Origin: Aliarcobacter butzleri
GTDB lineage: Bacteria > Campylobacterota > Campylobacteria > Campylobacterales > Arcobacteraceae
Assembly (NCBI GenBank): GCA_012522985.1
Contig: JAAYJJ010000142.1
Span: 1-8,384, forward strand
DNA: 8,384 bases
Direction of reading: 5' to 3'
Part shown: positions 1-7,166 of the stretch, in pieces
Layout of the letters: each line of letters begins with the position of its first letter
Position numbering within the stretch: position 1 is the first letter of the stretch
Translations under genes and position numbers: made by a program
The notes under the pieces: model-generated
What the model saw: the letters and a program-made list of their open reading frames with translations, nothing else
Database searches by the model: none
What the model was told of the DNA's origin: nothing

Positions 1-20
1 GGTGAAGGAATATCCAACAT
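1..20 (-). CDS. 5' end of an unidentified divergent gene (partial)
   Basis: On the minus strand an ATG at 20-18 opens a frame reading M-L-D-I-P-S before the window ends. It is preceded at a 6-base spacing by AAAGG (plus-strand 27-31), a good Shine-Dalgarno match, and further upstream by a TATAAT box at 57-52. Six codons are too few to name a product. The call rests on the start codon, ribosome binding site and promoter being correctly ordered, and on the AT-rich gap that separates it from the plus-strand gene at 148. Confidence 0.5.
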
Positions 21-51
21 AATCTACCTTTAAAATTATTTTAATTCAAAT

Positions 52-57
52 ATTATA
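52..57 (-). promoter_or_regulatory. -10 box of the divergent minus-strand gene
   Basis: A perfect TATAAT reads on the minus strand at 57-52, about 32 bases before the ATG at 20. No good -35 hexamer is visible, which is common for Campylobacterota sigma-70 promoters. In such AT-rich DNA a perfect hexamer can arise by chance, so support comes mainly from its position. Confidence 0.4.
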
Positions 58-98
58 ACACAATAATGATAAAAATCTATTAATTAAGTTTAAAATTG

Positions 99-104
99 TA
101 TAAT
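99..104 (+). promoter_or_regulatory. -10 box for the adaptor-like/mltC pair
   Basis: A perfect TATAAT at 99-104 would start transcription near 111 and leave a leader of about 37 bases before the ATG at 148. There is no clear TTGACA-like element upstream, only AT-rich sequence. It is the only perfect plus-strand -10 box I found in the left gap. The ribosome binding site of the gene is weak (TTGGA about 7 bases before the ATG). Confidence 0.45.
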
Positions 105-147
105 TATGGACTATATTTTATGATTTTAACTCTTATTTGGATATTAT

Positions 148-855
148 ATGAAAAAATTGTTTGTATCTTTGTTTTTATTTTATTTTGTTTATGCTAGTGA
201 GTATTATGCAAAACTAGAGCCTTATGATAGCTTTATTGTAAAAGCTGCTGTTGCTGGTAAGATAGAGTATATCAATCTTAATACTTTAGGTAAAATAGTA
301 GATAATGAAACTATCATTCAAATGGATGATAAACTCGATAATATAGAGCTAAAGTATAGTATGCAAAAGCTCCAAAGCCTAGAAGAAATGCTAAATATTG
401 AAGAAAAAAACTATGATAGTATAAAAAATCTCTCATCTAAATCATTACTTGAAAAAGATACCCAAAAAATCAAAACTATCAATATTCAAACACAAGTTTT
501 AGATCTCAAAATCAAAATTGCCTCATTACAAGATAAAATAACAAATAAAAAACTTATTGAACGAAATAAATATATTCATGAAATCAACGTTAAAGTTGGA
601 GAGTATGTCAATGCTGGAACACTACTTTATAGTGCTATGGATTTTAGCAAAGGAAAATTGGAATTTTTTATTCCTATTGAAGAAGCAAACACAATAAAAG
701 AAAAGCTTATCTATATAGATGGAGAAAAAACAGATTTAAAGATAAATAAACTCTATCAACTTGCTGATTTTACAAATATCTCCTCATACAAATGTGAGAT
801 TGTATTGAAAAATCCAAATCATTTTTCAAAACTTCACAAAATTGAGTTTAGGTAA
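148..855 (+). CDS. HlyD-type periplasmic adaptor-like protein
   Basis: A small exported protein of 235 residues resembling the core of HlyD/RND membrane fusion (periplasmic adaptor) proteins. Residues 1-16 are a typical signal peptide (K2-K3, a hydrophobic stretch rich in Phe and Leu, then V-Y-A before S17). Residues 28-62 look like the first half of a lipoyl/barrel-sandwich domain (AAVAGKIEYI, then VDNETIIQMDD). Residues 65-140 are rich in Lys, Glu and Leu and probably form an alpha-helical hairpin. Residues 145-163 give the second lipoyl half (INVKVGEYVNAGTLLY). The remainder is beta-rich. It is shorter than full adaptors of roughly 350-450 residues, and no inner-membrane transporter or TolC-like gene follows. 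Its stop codon abuts the ATG of the transglycosylase gene, so the two are probably co-translated. The fold assignment is fairly good; the partner and substrate are unknown. Confidence 0.6.
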   Translation: MKKLFVSLFLFYFVYASEYYAKLEPYDSFIVKAAVAGKIEYINLNTLGKIVDNETIIQMDDKLDNIELKYSMQKLQSLEEMLNIEEKNYDSIKNLSSKSLLEKDTQKIKTINIQTQVLDLKIKIASLQDKITNKKLIERNKYIHEINVKVGEYVNAGTLLYSAMDFSKGKLEFFIPIEEANTIKEKLIYIDGEKTDLKINKLYQLADFTNISSYKCEIVLKNPNHFSKLHKIEFR

Positions 856-1994
856 ATGAAAAAAAAGATTTTTGCTCTTTTTATCATAGTTGTTCTTTCT
901 GGGTGTAGTGCAACTGATGTTCAAAATATTATTCAAATAGCTACAAGTAAAGATCCAACATCAACTCTAAGTAAAATAGCAACTCAAAAAGCAACATCAT
1001 ACTCATCAAAAGAGATTGCCAATATTATAAATAAATTTTTAAAAGCCATAGAAAAAGAGTGGGGAAAAGAGTCTAAAACGCCTAGCCCAAAAGAGTATGT
1101 AAAATATACTCAAAACTACAAATCTATGACATATGTAAACTTTGATACGGGAGAGATTTTGGTTCAAACAGTTGATGAACAAAACCCTAAAGAGTCTTTG
1201 AAAAATGCTATTATAACTACACTTCTTACACCAGAAGATCCTAGATCTATAGATATGTACTCTGATGCTAGTATCAAACTAAGTGGTACACCCTATCTAT
1301 ATAAAAGTGTTCAAGATCATACAGGAAACTATATCAACTCAAAAAGTAGAGCCTCTAGTTTTGCTGATTTTTTGATAAAAAATACTCTTCAAACAAAAAC
1401 AACTAAGCTCAACAATGAGACTCAAAATATCTATTATATTACTATTAAAATGGTTTCAAATCATACTCAAGTAAGAGCCAAAAAATATCTACCTTTGGTA
1501 GAAAAGTACTCTAAAAAATATGGTATTTCTAAAAGTTTAATCTTTGCTATTATGCAAACAGAGAGTGATTTTAACCCATTTGCTATAAGTAGTGCCAATG
1601 CTATAGGACTTATGCAAGTTGTACCAAATAGTGCTGGTAAAGATGTAAATAACTTTTATATTGCAAAAATACAGCTCCTACGAGAGATTTTTTATATGAT
1701 GCAAATAATAATATCCATTTTGGTACAACCTACCTTCATATGCTACAAAACAAATATCTATCAAATATCAATAATCCTATCTCTAAAGAGTATTGTATTA
1801 TAGCTGGATACAACACTGGAGCAGGTAATGTATTAAAAACTTTCTCATCAAACAAAACAAAGGCTTTTGATGAGATAAATAGACTTGATGCAAATACTCT
1901 TTATAAAAAACTTAAAAAAGATCTTCCTTATGATGAAACTAGAAGATACCTAGATAAAGTATTACATAACAAAAAGAATTTCGTAAATATGTAG
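856..1994 (+). pseudogene. mltC: MltC-like membrane-bound lytic murein transglycosylase, frameshifted
   Basis: Lytic transglycosylases of this family cleave the MurNAc-GlcNAc bond of peptidoglycan, forming 1,6-anhydro ends, from an outer-membrane lipoprotein anchor. Residues 1-17 are a lipoprotein signal with lipobox L-S-G-C (Cys17). Residues about 25-190 match the MltC N-terminal domain, and the SLT domain starts near 207 with catalytic Glu236 in M-Q-T-E-S and the GLMQVVP motif at 251-257. After about base 1653 the homology moves to another frame: APTRDFLYDANNNI, then HFGTTYLHML and AGYNTGAGNV, ending at TAG 1992-1994. The original frame instead runs through unrelated sequence to 1803. Adding one base between 1653 and 1671, for example to the T4 run at 1654-1657 or the A5 run at 1665-1669, restores one 379-codon frame, close to the 359 residues of E. 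coli MltC. I see no canonical slippery heptamer. It could be a pseudogene or a sequencing error. The start abuts the upstream stop (TAA-ATG). Confidence 0.85.
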
Positions 1995-2101
1995 TTGTTG
2001 TAATTCGTATCAAAACATTTTTCTTCTAATTTTTCAAATATAACTTCTACTGTTTTTGATTTTAGATACGATATGGGTTTAATATCACTACTTAAATTTA
2101 T
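1995..2101 (-). pseudogene. N-terminal remnant of a Phd/YefM-type antitoxin
   Basis: Reading the minus strand from 2101 gives (I)NLSSDIKPISYLKSKT and then VEVIFEKLEEK. This closely resembles, as I recall it, the conserved start of Phd/YefM antitoxins of type II toxin-antitoxin modules (DIKPISYLKANAAEV-like). An AAAGGA ribosome binding site (2113-2108) sits 6 bases before the first codon, but that codon is ATA rather than ATG. Family-like sequence stops near 2018; the expected continuation with the ITQNGEAKAV-type segment is absent and the frame runs into the antisense of the mltC end. No toxin gene is nearby. I read it as a decayed, truncated antitoxin gene just downstream of valS on the same strand. 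The length of the match is short (about 28 codons), which limits certainty. Confidence 0.5.
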
Positions 2102-2135
2102 TGAAAATCCTTTAAGTATTTGTAATATTAAACCC
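2075..2135. repeat. Two-tier inverted repeat between mltC and valS
   Basis: GGGTTTAATAT at 2075-2085 is perfectly complementary in inverted order to ATATTAAACCC at 2125-2135. Nested inside are ACTTAAA (2090-2096) and TTTAAGT (2111-2117), also perfect. The RNA of either strand could fold into a long hairpin with an 11-bp outer stem, an internal loop and a 7-bp inner stem. It lies just past the valS stop in the gap between convergent genes, so it may end transcription, although neither side has a good U tract. The left arm also encodes the D-I-K-P of the antitoxin-like fragment, so it may be an old operator or a rearrangement scar. Confidence 0.6.
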
Positions 2136-2150
2136 CCATTTAGTTTTTAT

Positions 2151-4760
2151 TTAACTTAGACTTTTAAGCTCATTTTCTATTTTTTCTAATCTAGTTTTAA
2201 CATCTTCAAGAGCTTTTTTGTTCTCTTCTATCACATTTGCTGGAGCATTTGCTACAAATCTTTCATTTGATAACATTGCGTTAAGTTTATCAAACTCTTT
2301 TTGAGATTTAACTTGCTGTTTTTCTAGTTTATCAATAATAGGTTTCATATCTATTTGTGAAGTTGGAATAAAAACCTCTAGATTATCACTTACATCTGTG
2401 ATACAATCTGCTTGTTTAGTCTTAACAAACTCTATAACTTCAACTTTTGCTAGTTTTTCAATAAAAGGCTTAGCAGTTTTTTCATCTATAGAACTATCAA
2501 TCTTGATATAGGCTTTATCTATTTTAGAGTTACCCATATCTATTGTTACTTTTGCTCTTCTTATAGCTACAATAGCCTCTTCTATAATAGCAAAAAGTTT
2601 TTCACTCTCTTCATCTTTTAAGATTTGATCTGGGAAAGCTTTGATCATCAAAGAATCATCTTTTTCTAATGAAGTACCACTAAGTTTATGATATAGATAG
2701 TCACTAATAAATGGCATAAATGGACTTACTAACTTTAATGTCTCTTTAAAAATAGCTCCAAGCTCACCAATAGACTCTTTAGCTGCTTTGCTATACTCTA
2801 TACCCCAGTCACAAAACTCCATCCATACAAATCTATAGATTATACTTGCTGCTTCGTTGAATTTGTAGCTTTCAAGTGCATCTCTTACCTCACTAACAGC
2901 AGTTGAAAGCCTACTTTGCATATAAAGTCCAAGTGGAGTTTGAACCTTGATATCACTTAAATCATCAAATTCCTCTATATTTAACTGCAAAAAGTTTGTT
3001 GCATTGTAGAGTTTGTTTGTAAAGTTTCTAAATTGTTCTAGATTTTTCTCACCTAGCTTAATATCTCTTCCTTGAACTGCTAAATAAGCTAGGGTAAATC
3101 TTATAATATCAGCACTATGTGTTTCAACCATATCAAGTGGATCTATTACATTACCTTTACTTTTGCTCATCTTTGCACCATGTTCATCACGCACTAGAGC
3201 ATGCATATAGATATCTTTAAAAGGAAGCTCACCCATAAAATGCTCACCCATCATCATCATTCTAGCTACCCAGAAAAACATAATATCAAATCCAGTAATA
3301 AGTAGTGAATTTGGATAGAAATCTTTTAGATCTTCTTGTGTATAACTAGCACTCATTTTGCCATTGTTTCCCCATCCAAGTGGTGAAAAAGCCCACAATG
3401 CACTACTAAACCAAGTATCTAAAACATCTGGATCTTGATGTAGTTTATTTGAGTTACATTTTGGACACTCTTTTGGATTATCCTCTTTTGTAGCCCACTG
3501 ATGTCCACACTCATCACAATAAAAAACAGGTATTCTATGACCCCACCAAAGTTGTCTACTTATACACCAATCTCTCAGCTCATCCATCCATGCTCTATAT
3601 GAGTTTAGCCAATGGCTAGGATGAAATTTAGTCTCACCTGCATAAGTTTTTTCTATTGATTTTCTTGCAACTTCTTTACTTACAAACCATTGCTTTGAGA
3701 TATAAGGCTCAACTATATTTTTACATCTATAACAATGCCCTACTTGATGAATATGATCTTCTATCTTTACTAGATATCCCTCATCTTGTAGCTTTTTGAC
3801 TATTATTTCTCTTGCTTGAAGTCGCTCTAGCCCCTCAAACTCTCCACACTGCTCGTTTAAAATACCTTTTTCATCAAAGCATTTTATAAACTCTAGATTA
3901 TGTCTAAGTCCAACTTCATAGTCGTTTGTATCGTGTGCTGGGGTAACTTTAACTATTCCCGTTCCAAACTCCATATCTACATGAGAATCAGCTATGATTT
4001 TAATCTTTCTATCTATTAGCGGTAAAATTACCTCTTTACCTATAAGTGCTTGGTATCTGCTATCATCTGGATGAACCATAACAGCACTATCTCCAAAATA
4101 GGTCTCTGGTCTAGTTGTAGCAACTGTTACATATCCACTACCATCAGCAAAATAGTAATTCATATGATAAAACTTACCCTTTATCTCTTCATGCTCTACT
4201 TCTATATCACTTAAAGCTCCATCATGAGTACACCAGTTTACCATATAGTTATTTTGGCTTATCATACCCTCATCATAAAGTCTTACAAAAGCCTCTTTTA
4301 CAGCTTCTTTGAGCCCATCATCCATAGTAAATCTTTCTCTACTCCATGCTGGACTTACTCCTAGCTTTCTCATCTGATGAACTATAGTACCACCACTATA
4401 CTCTTTCCACTTCCATACTCTATCCAAAAACTTCTCTCGTCCTAGCTCTTCTTTTGTAGTGTTTTGTGCTAAAAGTTGCTTTTCTACTACGTTTTGAGTA
4501 GCAATTCCCGCATGATCCGTCCCTGGTTGCCATAGAGTTTTGTAACCATCCATTCTTTTATATCTAGTTATAATATCTTGTAGTGTAAAGGTAAGAGCAT
4601 GACCTATATGTAAACTACCAGTTACATTTGGTGGAGGCATCATAATAGCAAATTTTTTGTCATCTTTTTGTATAGATTTGTTGCCATCTATCTCAAAATA
4701 GCCTCTTTCTTCCCATATCTTATAATATTTATCTTCTATCTCTTTTGAATTATAACTCAT
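2151..4760 (-). CDS. valS: Valyl-tRNA synthetase
   Basis: Cytoplasmic class I aminoacyl-tRNA synthetase that charges tRNA-Val with valine using ATP and edits mischarged threonine. The 869 residues carry PPPNVTGSLHIGHALT with the HIGH motif at 51-54, GTDHAGIATQ at 80-89, the CP1 editing domain with TTRPET at 215-220 and GTGIVKVTPAHDTND near 266-280, WWGHRIP at 405-411, LDTWFSSALW near 447-456 and the KMSKS loop at 530-534. Cysteine pairs at 343/346, 415/418 and 432/435 suggest zinc-binding knuckles. Residues about 620-700 are the anticodon-binding helical domain, and 800-869 form the Lys/Glu-rich C-terminal coiled coil typical of bacterial ValRS. Length and all motifs are as expected, with no interruption. 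The ATG start is supported by AAGGG five bases upstream. It lies 71 bases downstream of mutS2 on the same strand and may also have its own promoter. Confidence 0.97.
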   Translation of the reverse strand: MSYNSKEIEDKYYKIWEERGYFEIDGNKSIQKDDKKFAIMMPPPNVTGSLHIGHALTFTLQDIITRYKRMDGYKTLWQPGTDHAGIATQNVVEKQLLAQNTTKEELGREKFLDRVWKWKEYSGGTIVHQMRKLGVSPAWSRERFTMDDGLKEAVKEAFVRLYDEGMISQNNYMVNWCTHDGALSDIEVEHEEIKGKFYHMNYYFADGSGYVTVATTRPETYFGDSAVMVHPDDSRYQALIGKEVILPLIDRKIKIIADSHVDMEFGTGIVKVTPAHDTNDYEVGLRHNLEFIKCFDEKGILNEQCGEFEGLERLQAREIIVKKLQDEGYLVKIEDHIHQVGHCYRCKNIVEPYISKQWFVSKEVARKSIEKTYAGETKFHPSHWLNSYRAWMDELRDWCISRQLWWGHRIPVFYCDECGHQWATKEDNPKECPKCNSNKLHQDPDVLDTWFSSALWAFSPLGWGNNGKMSASYTQEDLKDFYPNSLLITGFDIMFFWVARMMMMGEHFMGELPFKDIYMHALVRDEHGAKMSKSKGNVIDPLDMVETHSADIIRFTLAYLAVQGRDIKLGEKNLEQFRNFTNKLYNATNFLQLNIEEFDDLSDIKVQTPLGLYMQSRLSTAVSEVRDALESYKFNEAASIIYRFVWMEFCDWGIEYSKAAKESIGELGAIFKETLKLVSPFMPFISDYLYHKLSGTSLEKDDSLMIKAFPDQILKDEESEKLFAIIEEAIVAIRRAKVTIDMGNSKIDKAYIKIDSSIDEKTAKPFIEKLAKVEVIEFVKTKQADCITDVSDNLEVFIPTSQIDMKPIIDKLEKQQVKSQKEFDKLNAMLSNERFVANAPANVIEENKKALEDVKTRLEKIENELKSLS

Positions 4761-4765
4761 TATAT

Positions 4766-4770
4766 CCCTT
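4766..4770 (-). promoter_or_regulatory. Ribosome binding site of valS
   Basis: AAGGG on the minus strand at 4770-4766 sits five bases before the ATG at 4760 and fixes that start. It is among the strongest Shine-Dalgarno matches in the window. Confidence 0.7.
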
Positions 4771-4786
4771 TTGTAAATTGTTCTTG

Positions 4787-4824
4787 ATTATATCATAAAA
4801 TTCTTTATATTTCTATTGATTATA
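4787..4824 (-). promoter_or_regulatory. Two TATAAT boxes upstream of valS
   Basis: The gap between mutS2 and valS contains two TATAAT hexamers on the minus strand, at 4824-4819 and 4792-4787, each followed by CAA, so that TATAATCAA occurs twice 32 bases apart. The nearer one would start transcription close to 4780 and leave a leader of about 20 bases before the valS ATG. No TTGACA-like partner is clear for either. They suggest that valS can be transcribed independently of mutS2, but this is inferred from sequence alone. Confidence 0.4.
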
Positions 4825-4831
4825 CTAAGTT

Positions 4832-7035
4832 TTAAAGCTTCACTACCTTAGCTCCAAAACCACCTTGGCTTGGATGTGCATCATCAAAAGATTTAACTCT
4901 TGGATGAGCTCTTAAAAACTCTTTTACAGCAAAAGAGAGCTTTCCTGTACCTATGCCATGATATACAAGCACCTCATCAAAACCAGCCACTAAACAATCA
5001 CTTATAAACTTATCTAGTCTTTCTACTGCTTCATCAGCTCTTAAGCCATGCAAGTCTAAACTAACTCCTGCATTTGTAGGTTTTTGGATAGTGATATTTG
5101 TTTTTGGTTTGTTTTTTGGCTTTTTGATATTGCCACTTTTTCTAAGCTCTTTTAGGAAAACATTTACCTTTATACCATCTATATCTACATAAGCTTTTTC
5201 ACCTTTGATGGAGACAATCTCTCCTTTGGAGCTTTTGTATTTGACCATATCACCCACTTCAAAAACCACCTCTTCGTGTACTATAGGAGTCTCTTTGTTT
5301 TGAATAAACTTGCTTGAAGCGTTGATATATCTATGAGCCTCACTTATATCTTTGGCTTTTATAGCTTTTCTAGCTTCAAAAATAGCATCATTATACTCTT
5401 TGTGGAGCTTGGATTTATAGTTTTTTATCTCTATTTCATAATTTTCTTTTAGCTCTTTTAGATGATTTTTAAGCCTTTCATACTCTGCTATTTCATATTC
5501 AAGCTTTTGTGTTTTTAACTTTAAATCCATCTCCAACGTAGCACTTTTTTGGATAAGTTCGTTTAGCTTAAACTTATCTTCACCAAAGGCTTCTTTTGCT
5601 TTTTCTATAATATTTCGTGGTATTCCATATCGTTTAGCAGTCTCAAAAGCATAACTTTTGCCTATAGTTCCTTGCAAAAACTCATACATAGGTTTTTGAT
5701 TTTCTTCATCATAAAGTGCTGCATAAAGCTCTATATTTTCATCAGCACTAAGCATAGCTGCTAATCTTTTATGATGAGTAGTAATAATGATTTTGATATT
5801 TTTTGCAATTAACTCTTTAATAATAGTATAAAAAAGCACAGCAGCCTCATCACTATCTGTTCCTAGCTCTATCTCATCAACTCCTACTATAAAGTTATCT
5901 TTAGCAAATAAAGTACTAAACTGCATCATTCTACCAGCAAATGTAGAGATATCATTTTTGACACTTTGAGGATCATCTAAAATAGCATCTATATATTTGT
6001 AGTGTGGGATAATGCTTTTTTTATTTGCTCTATAAGGTATAAGATATTTACTAAGCAATACACTACTAAGAAGTGATTTTAATACCATAGTTTTACCACC
6101 AGCATTGACCCCTGTAAGCATAATAATTTTTTTACTAAAATCTATAGTTATAGGCTTTGCTTGATGAAGTGCTGGATGGGCAAACTCTATCAATGTATGG
6201 GTTTTACTCTGCTTTGGTAAAATAAAGTTCAAATCCCCACTTCTAGCAAAAGCTACTCTAGCTTGATAGTGATCAAATCTATCAAACTCTTTATTTATAA
6301 AACTCAAAAACTTATGCCATTTGTTAAAGATATTAGAGATATCTTTTGAGATTTTATATAAAAGCTCTATTTTATGGTTATTTAAATCATCTCTTTTTTG
6401 TTTTAGTTCACTTATAGTATGAGGCACAACATAAAAAAACCCACCTTGACTACGCTCTACTATACTTGCTTTTAAAAGGTGATTAAATCCACCCCGTACT
6501 AAAAGTGCCTCTTCACCATTGATAAGATGTATTTGTTTATCTACTAGATATGGCTGAAGTCTTTGGGTATGGATAAGTTTTTGTAGATATGTTTTTATCT
6601 CTTCTTTATTTTATATAGAGCATGATTTACACTATCTAATTGCTCATTGATACCACTTTTTATCTCACCCTTATCATCAAAATACTCTACTATGGAGGCT
6701 ATCTCACTAGGTATTTCTATCTTATCAAACCAAATTTTTAGTAAATCTTCACTTTTTAGCCTCTTTAGATATAAAAAATATCTTATTATCTTAATAAATT
6801 CATAGATTTCATAGATTTTAAGCACCCCATATTTTTGTATATGTATAAGTGCAAAATCAAGATCCACCACTTTTGGAAGTTCTTTTAGCTGATATGTATT
6901 TAGCTCTTCTATAAGCTTATAATGATATGATATATCACCCTCTAAAATAATCTCCTTATCCCTAGCAAAAAAGAGATAAAGTTTGTTTATATGCTCTGTT
7001 AAATCAAGTTTATTTATAAGTTCTTCTATTTTCAA
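4832..7035 (-). pseudogene. mutS2: MutS2 (MutS-like ATPase with Smr endonuclease domain), frameshifted
   Basis: MutS2 is a MutS-related ATPase that acts on branched DNA, in Helicobacter pylori suppressing recombination. The gene is split. Bases 7035-6595 encode 146 residues of the N-terminal core (ending NEQLDSVNHALYKIKKR). The adjoining frame, open from about 6610 to 4832, continues with EEIKTYLQKLIHTQR, ERSQGGFFYVVPHTI and then all other domains. An ORF beginning at the GTG at 6427 is an artefact of this break. Counting from that GTG, there is Walker A GVNAGGKT at 106-113, the STFAGRM segment at 161-167, Walker B IVGVDE at 180-185, TTHHKR at 216-221, a coiled coil at about 285-345, a basic KOW-like linker, and the Smr domain with LDLHG at 457-461 and HGIGTGK at 490-496. 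Adding one base between 6595 and 6613, for example to T3 at 6605-6607 or T4 at 6609-6612, yields one frame of 734 residues, normal for this phylum. The start appears to be TTG at 7035, with GGA 6 bases upstream. Confidence 0.88.
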
Positions 7036-7065
7036 TAAAAATCCAAATATTGATATTTTGACACT

Positions 7066-7071
7066 ATTATA
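7066..7071 (-). promoter_or_regulatory. -10 box of mutS2
   Basis: A perfect TATAAT on the minus strand at 7071-7066 would start transcription near 7059, about 24 bases before the TTG start at 7035. A weak TTGTAG sits 18 bases upstream (7095-7090) as a possible -35 element. It lies back to back with the promoter of the plus-strand gene at 7167. Confidence 0.5.
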
Positions 7072-7098
7072 GCAAATCTTTCCTTTTAGCTACAAGAC

Positions 7099-7127
7099 TT
7101 GACAAAAAAGATATTTTATTGTACAAT
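7099..7127 (+). promoter_or_regulatory. Sigma-70-type promoter of the calcium-loop protein gene
   Basis: A perfect TTGACA at 7099-7104 is followed after exactly 17 bases by TACAAT at 7122-7127, five of six matches to TATAAT. Transcription would start near 7134 and leave a leader of about 33 bases. It is the best full promoter in the window. The ribosome binding site AAAAGGA at 7154-7160 lies six bases before the ATG at 7167. Confidence 0.7.
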
Positions 7128-7166
7128 TCTTAATAATAGTTTAAATACATATCAAAAGGATCAAAG

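Noticed and set aside
1660..1672. Programmed -1 ribosomal frameshifting at the A5 run in mltC
   Set aside because: The in-frame codons are GCA-AAA-ATA, which do not form an X-XXY-YYZ heptamer, and I saw no downstream stimulatory hairpin.
1740..1994. A separate small gene starting at the ATG at 1740
   Set aside because: Its translation is the second half of the MltC SLT domain, and the homology extends upstream of that ATG to about 1653, so it is the frameshifted end of the preceding gene.
6595..7035. A stand-alone 146-residue hypothetical protein
   Set aside because: Its C-terminus joins directly to the MutS2 continuation in the adjacent frame, and the combined length equals a normal Campylobacterota MutS2.
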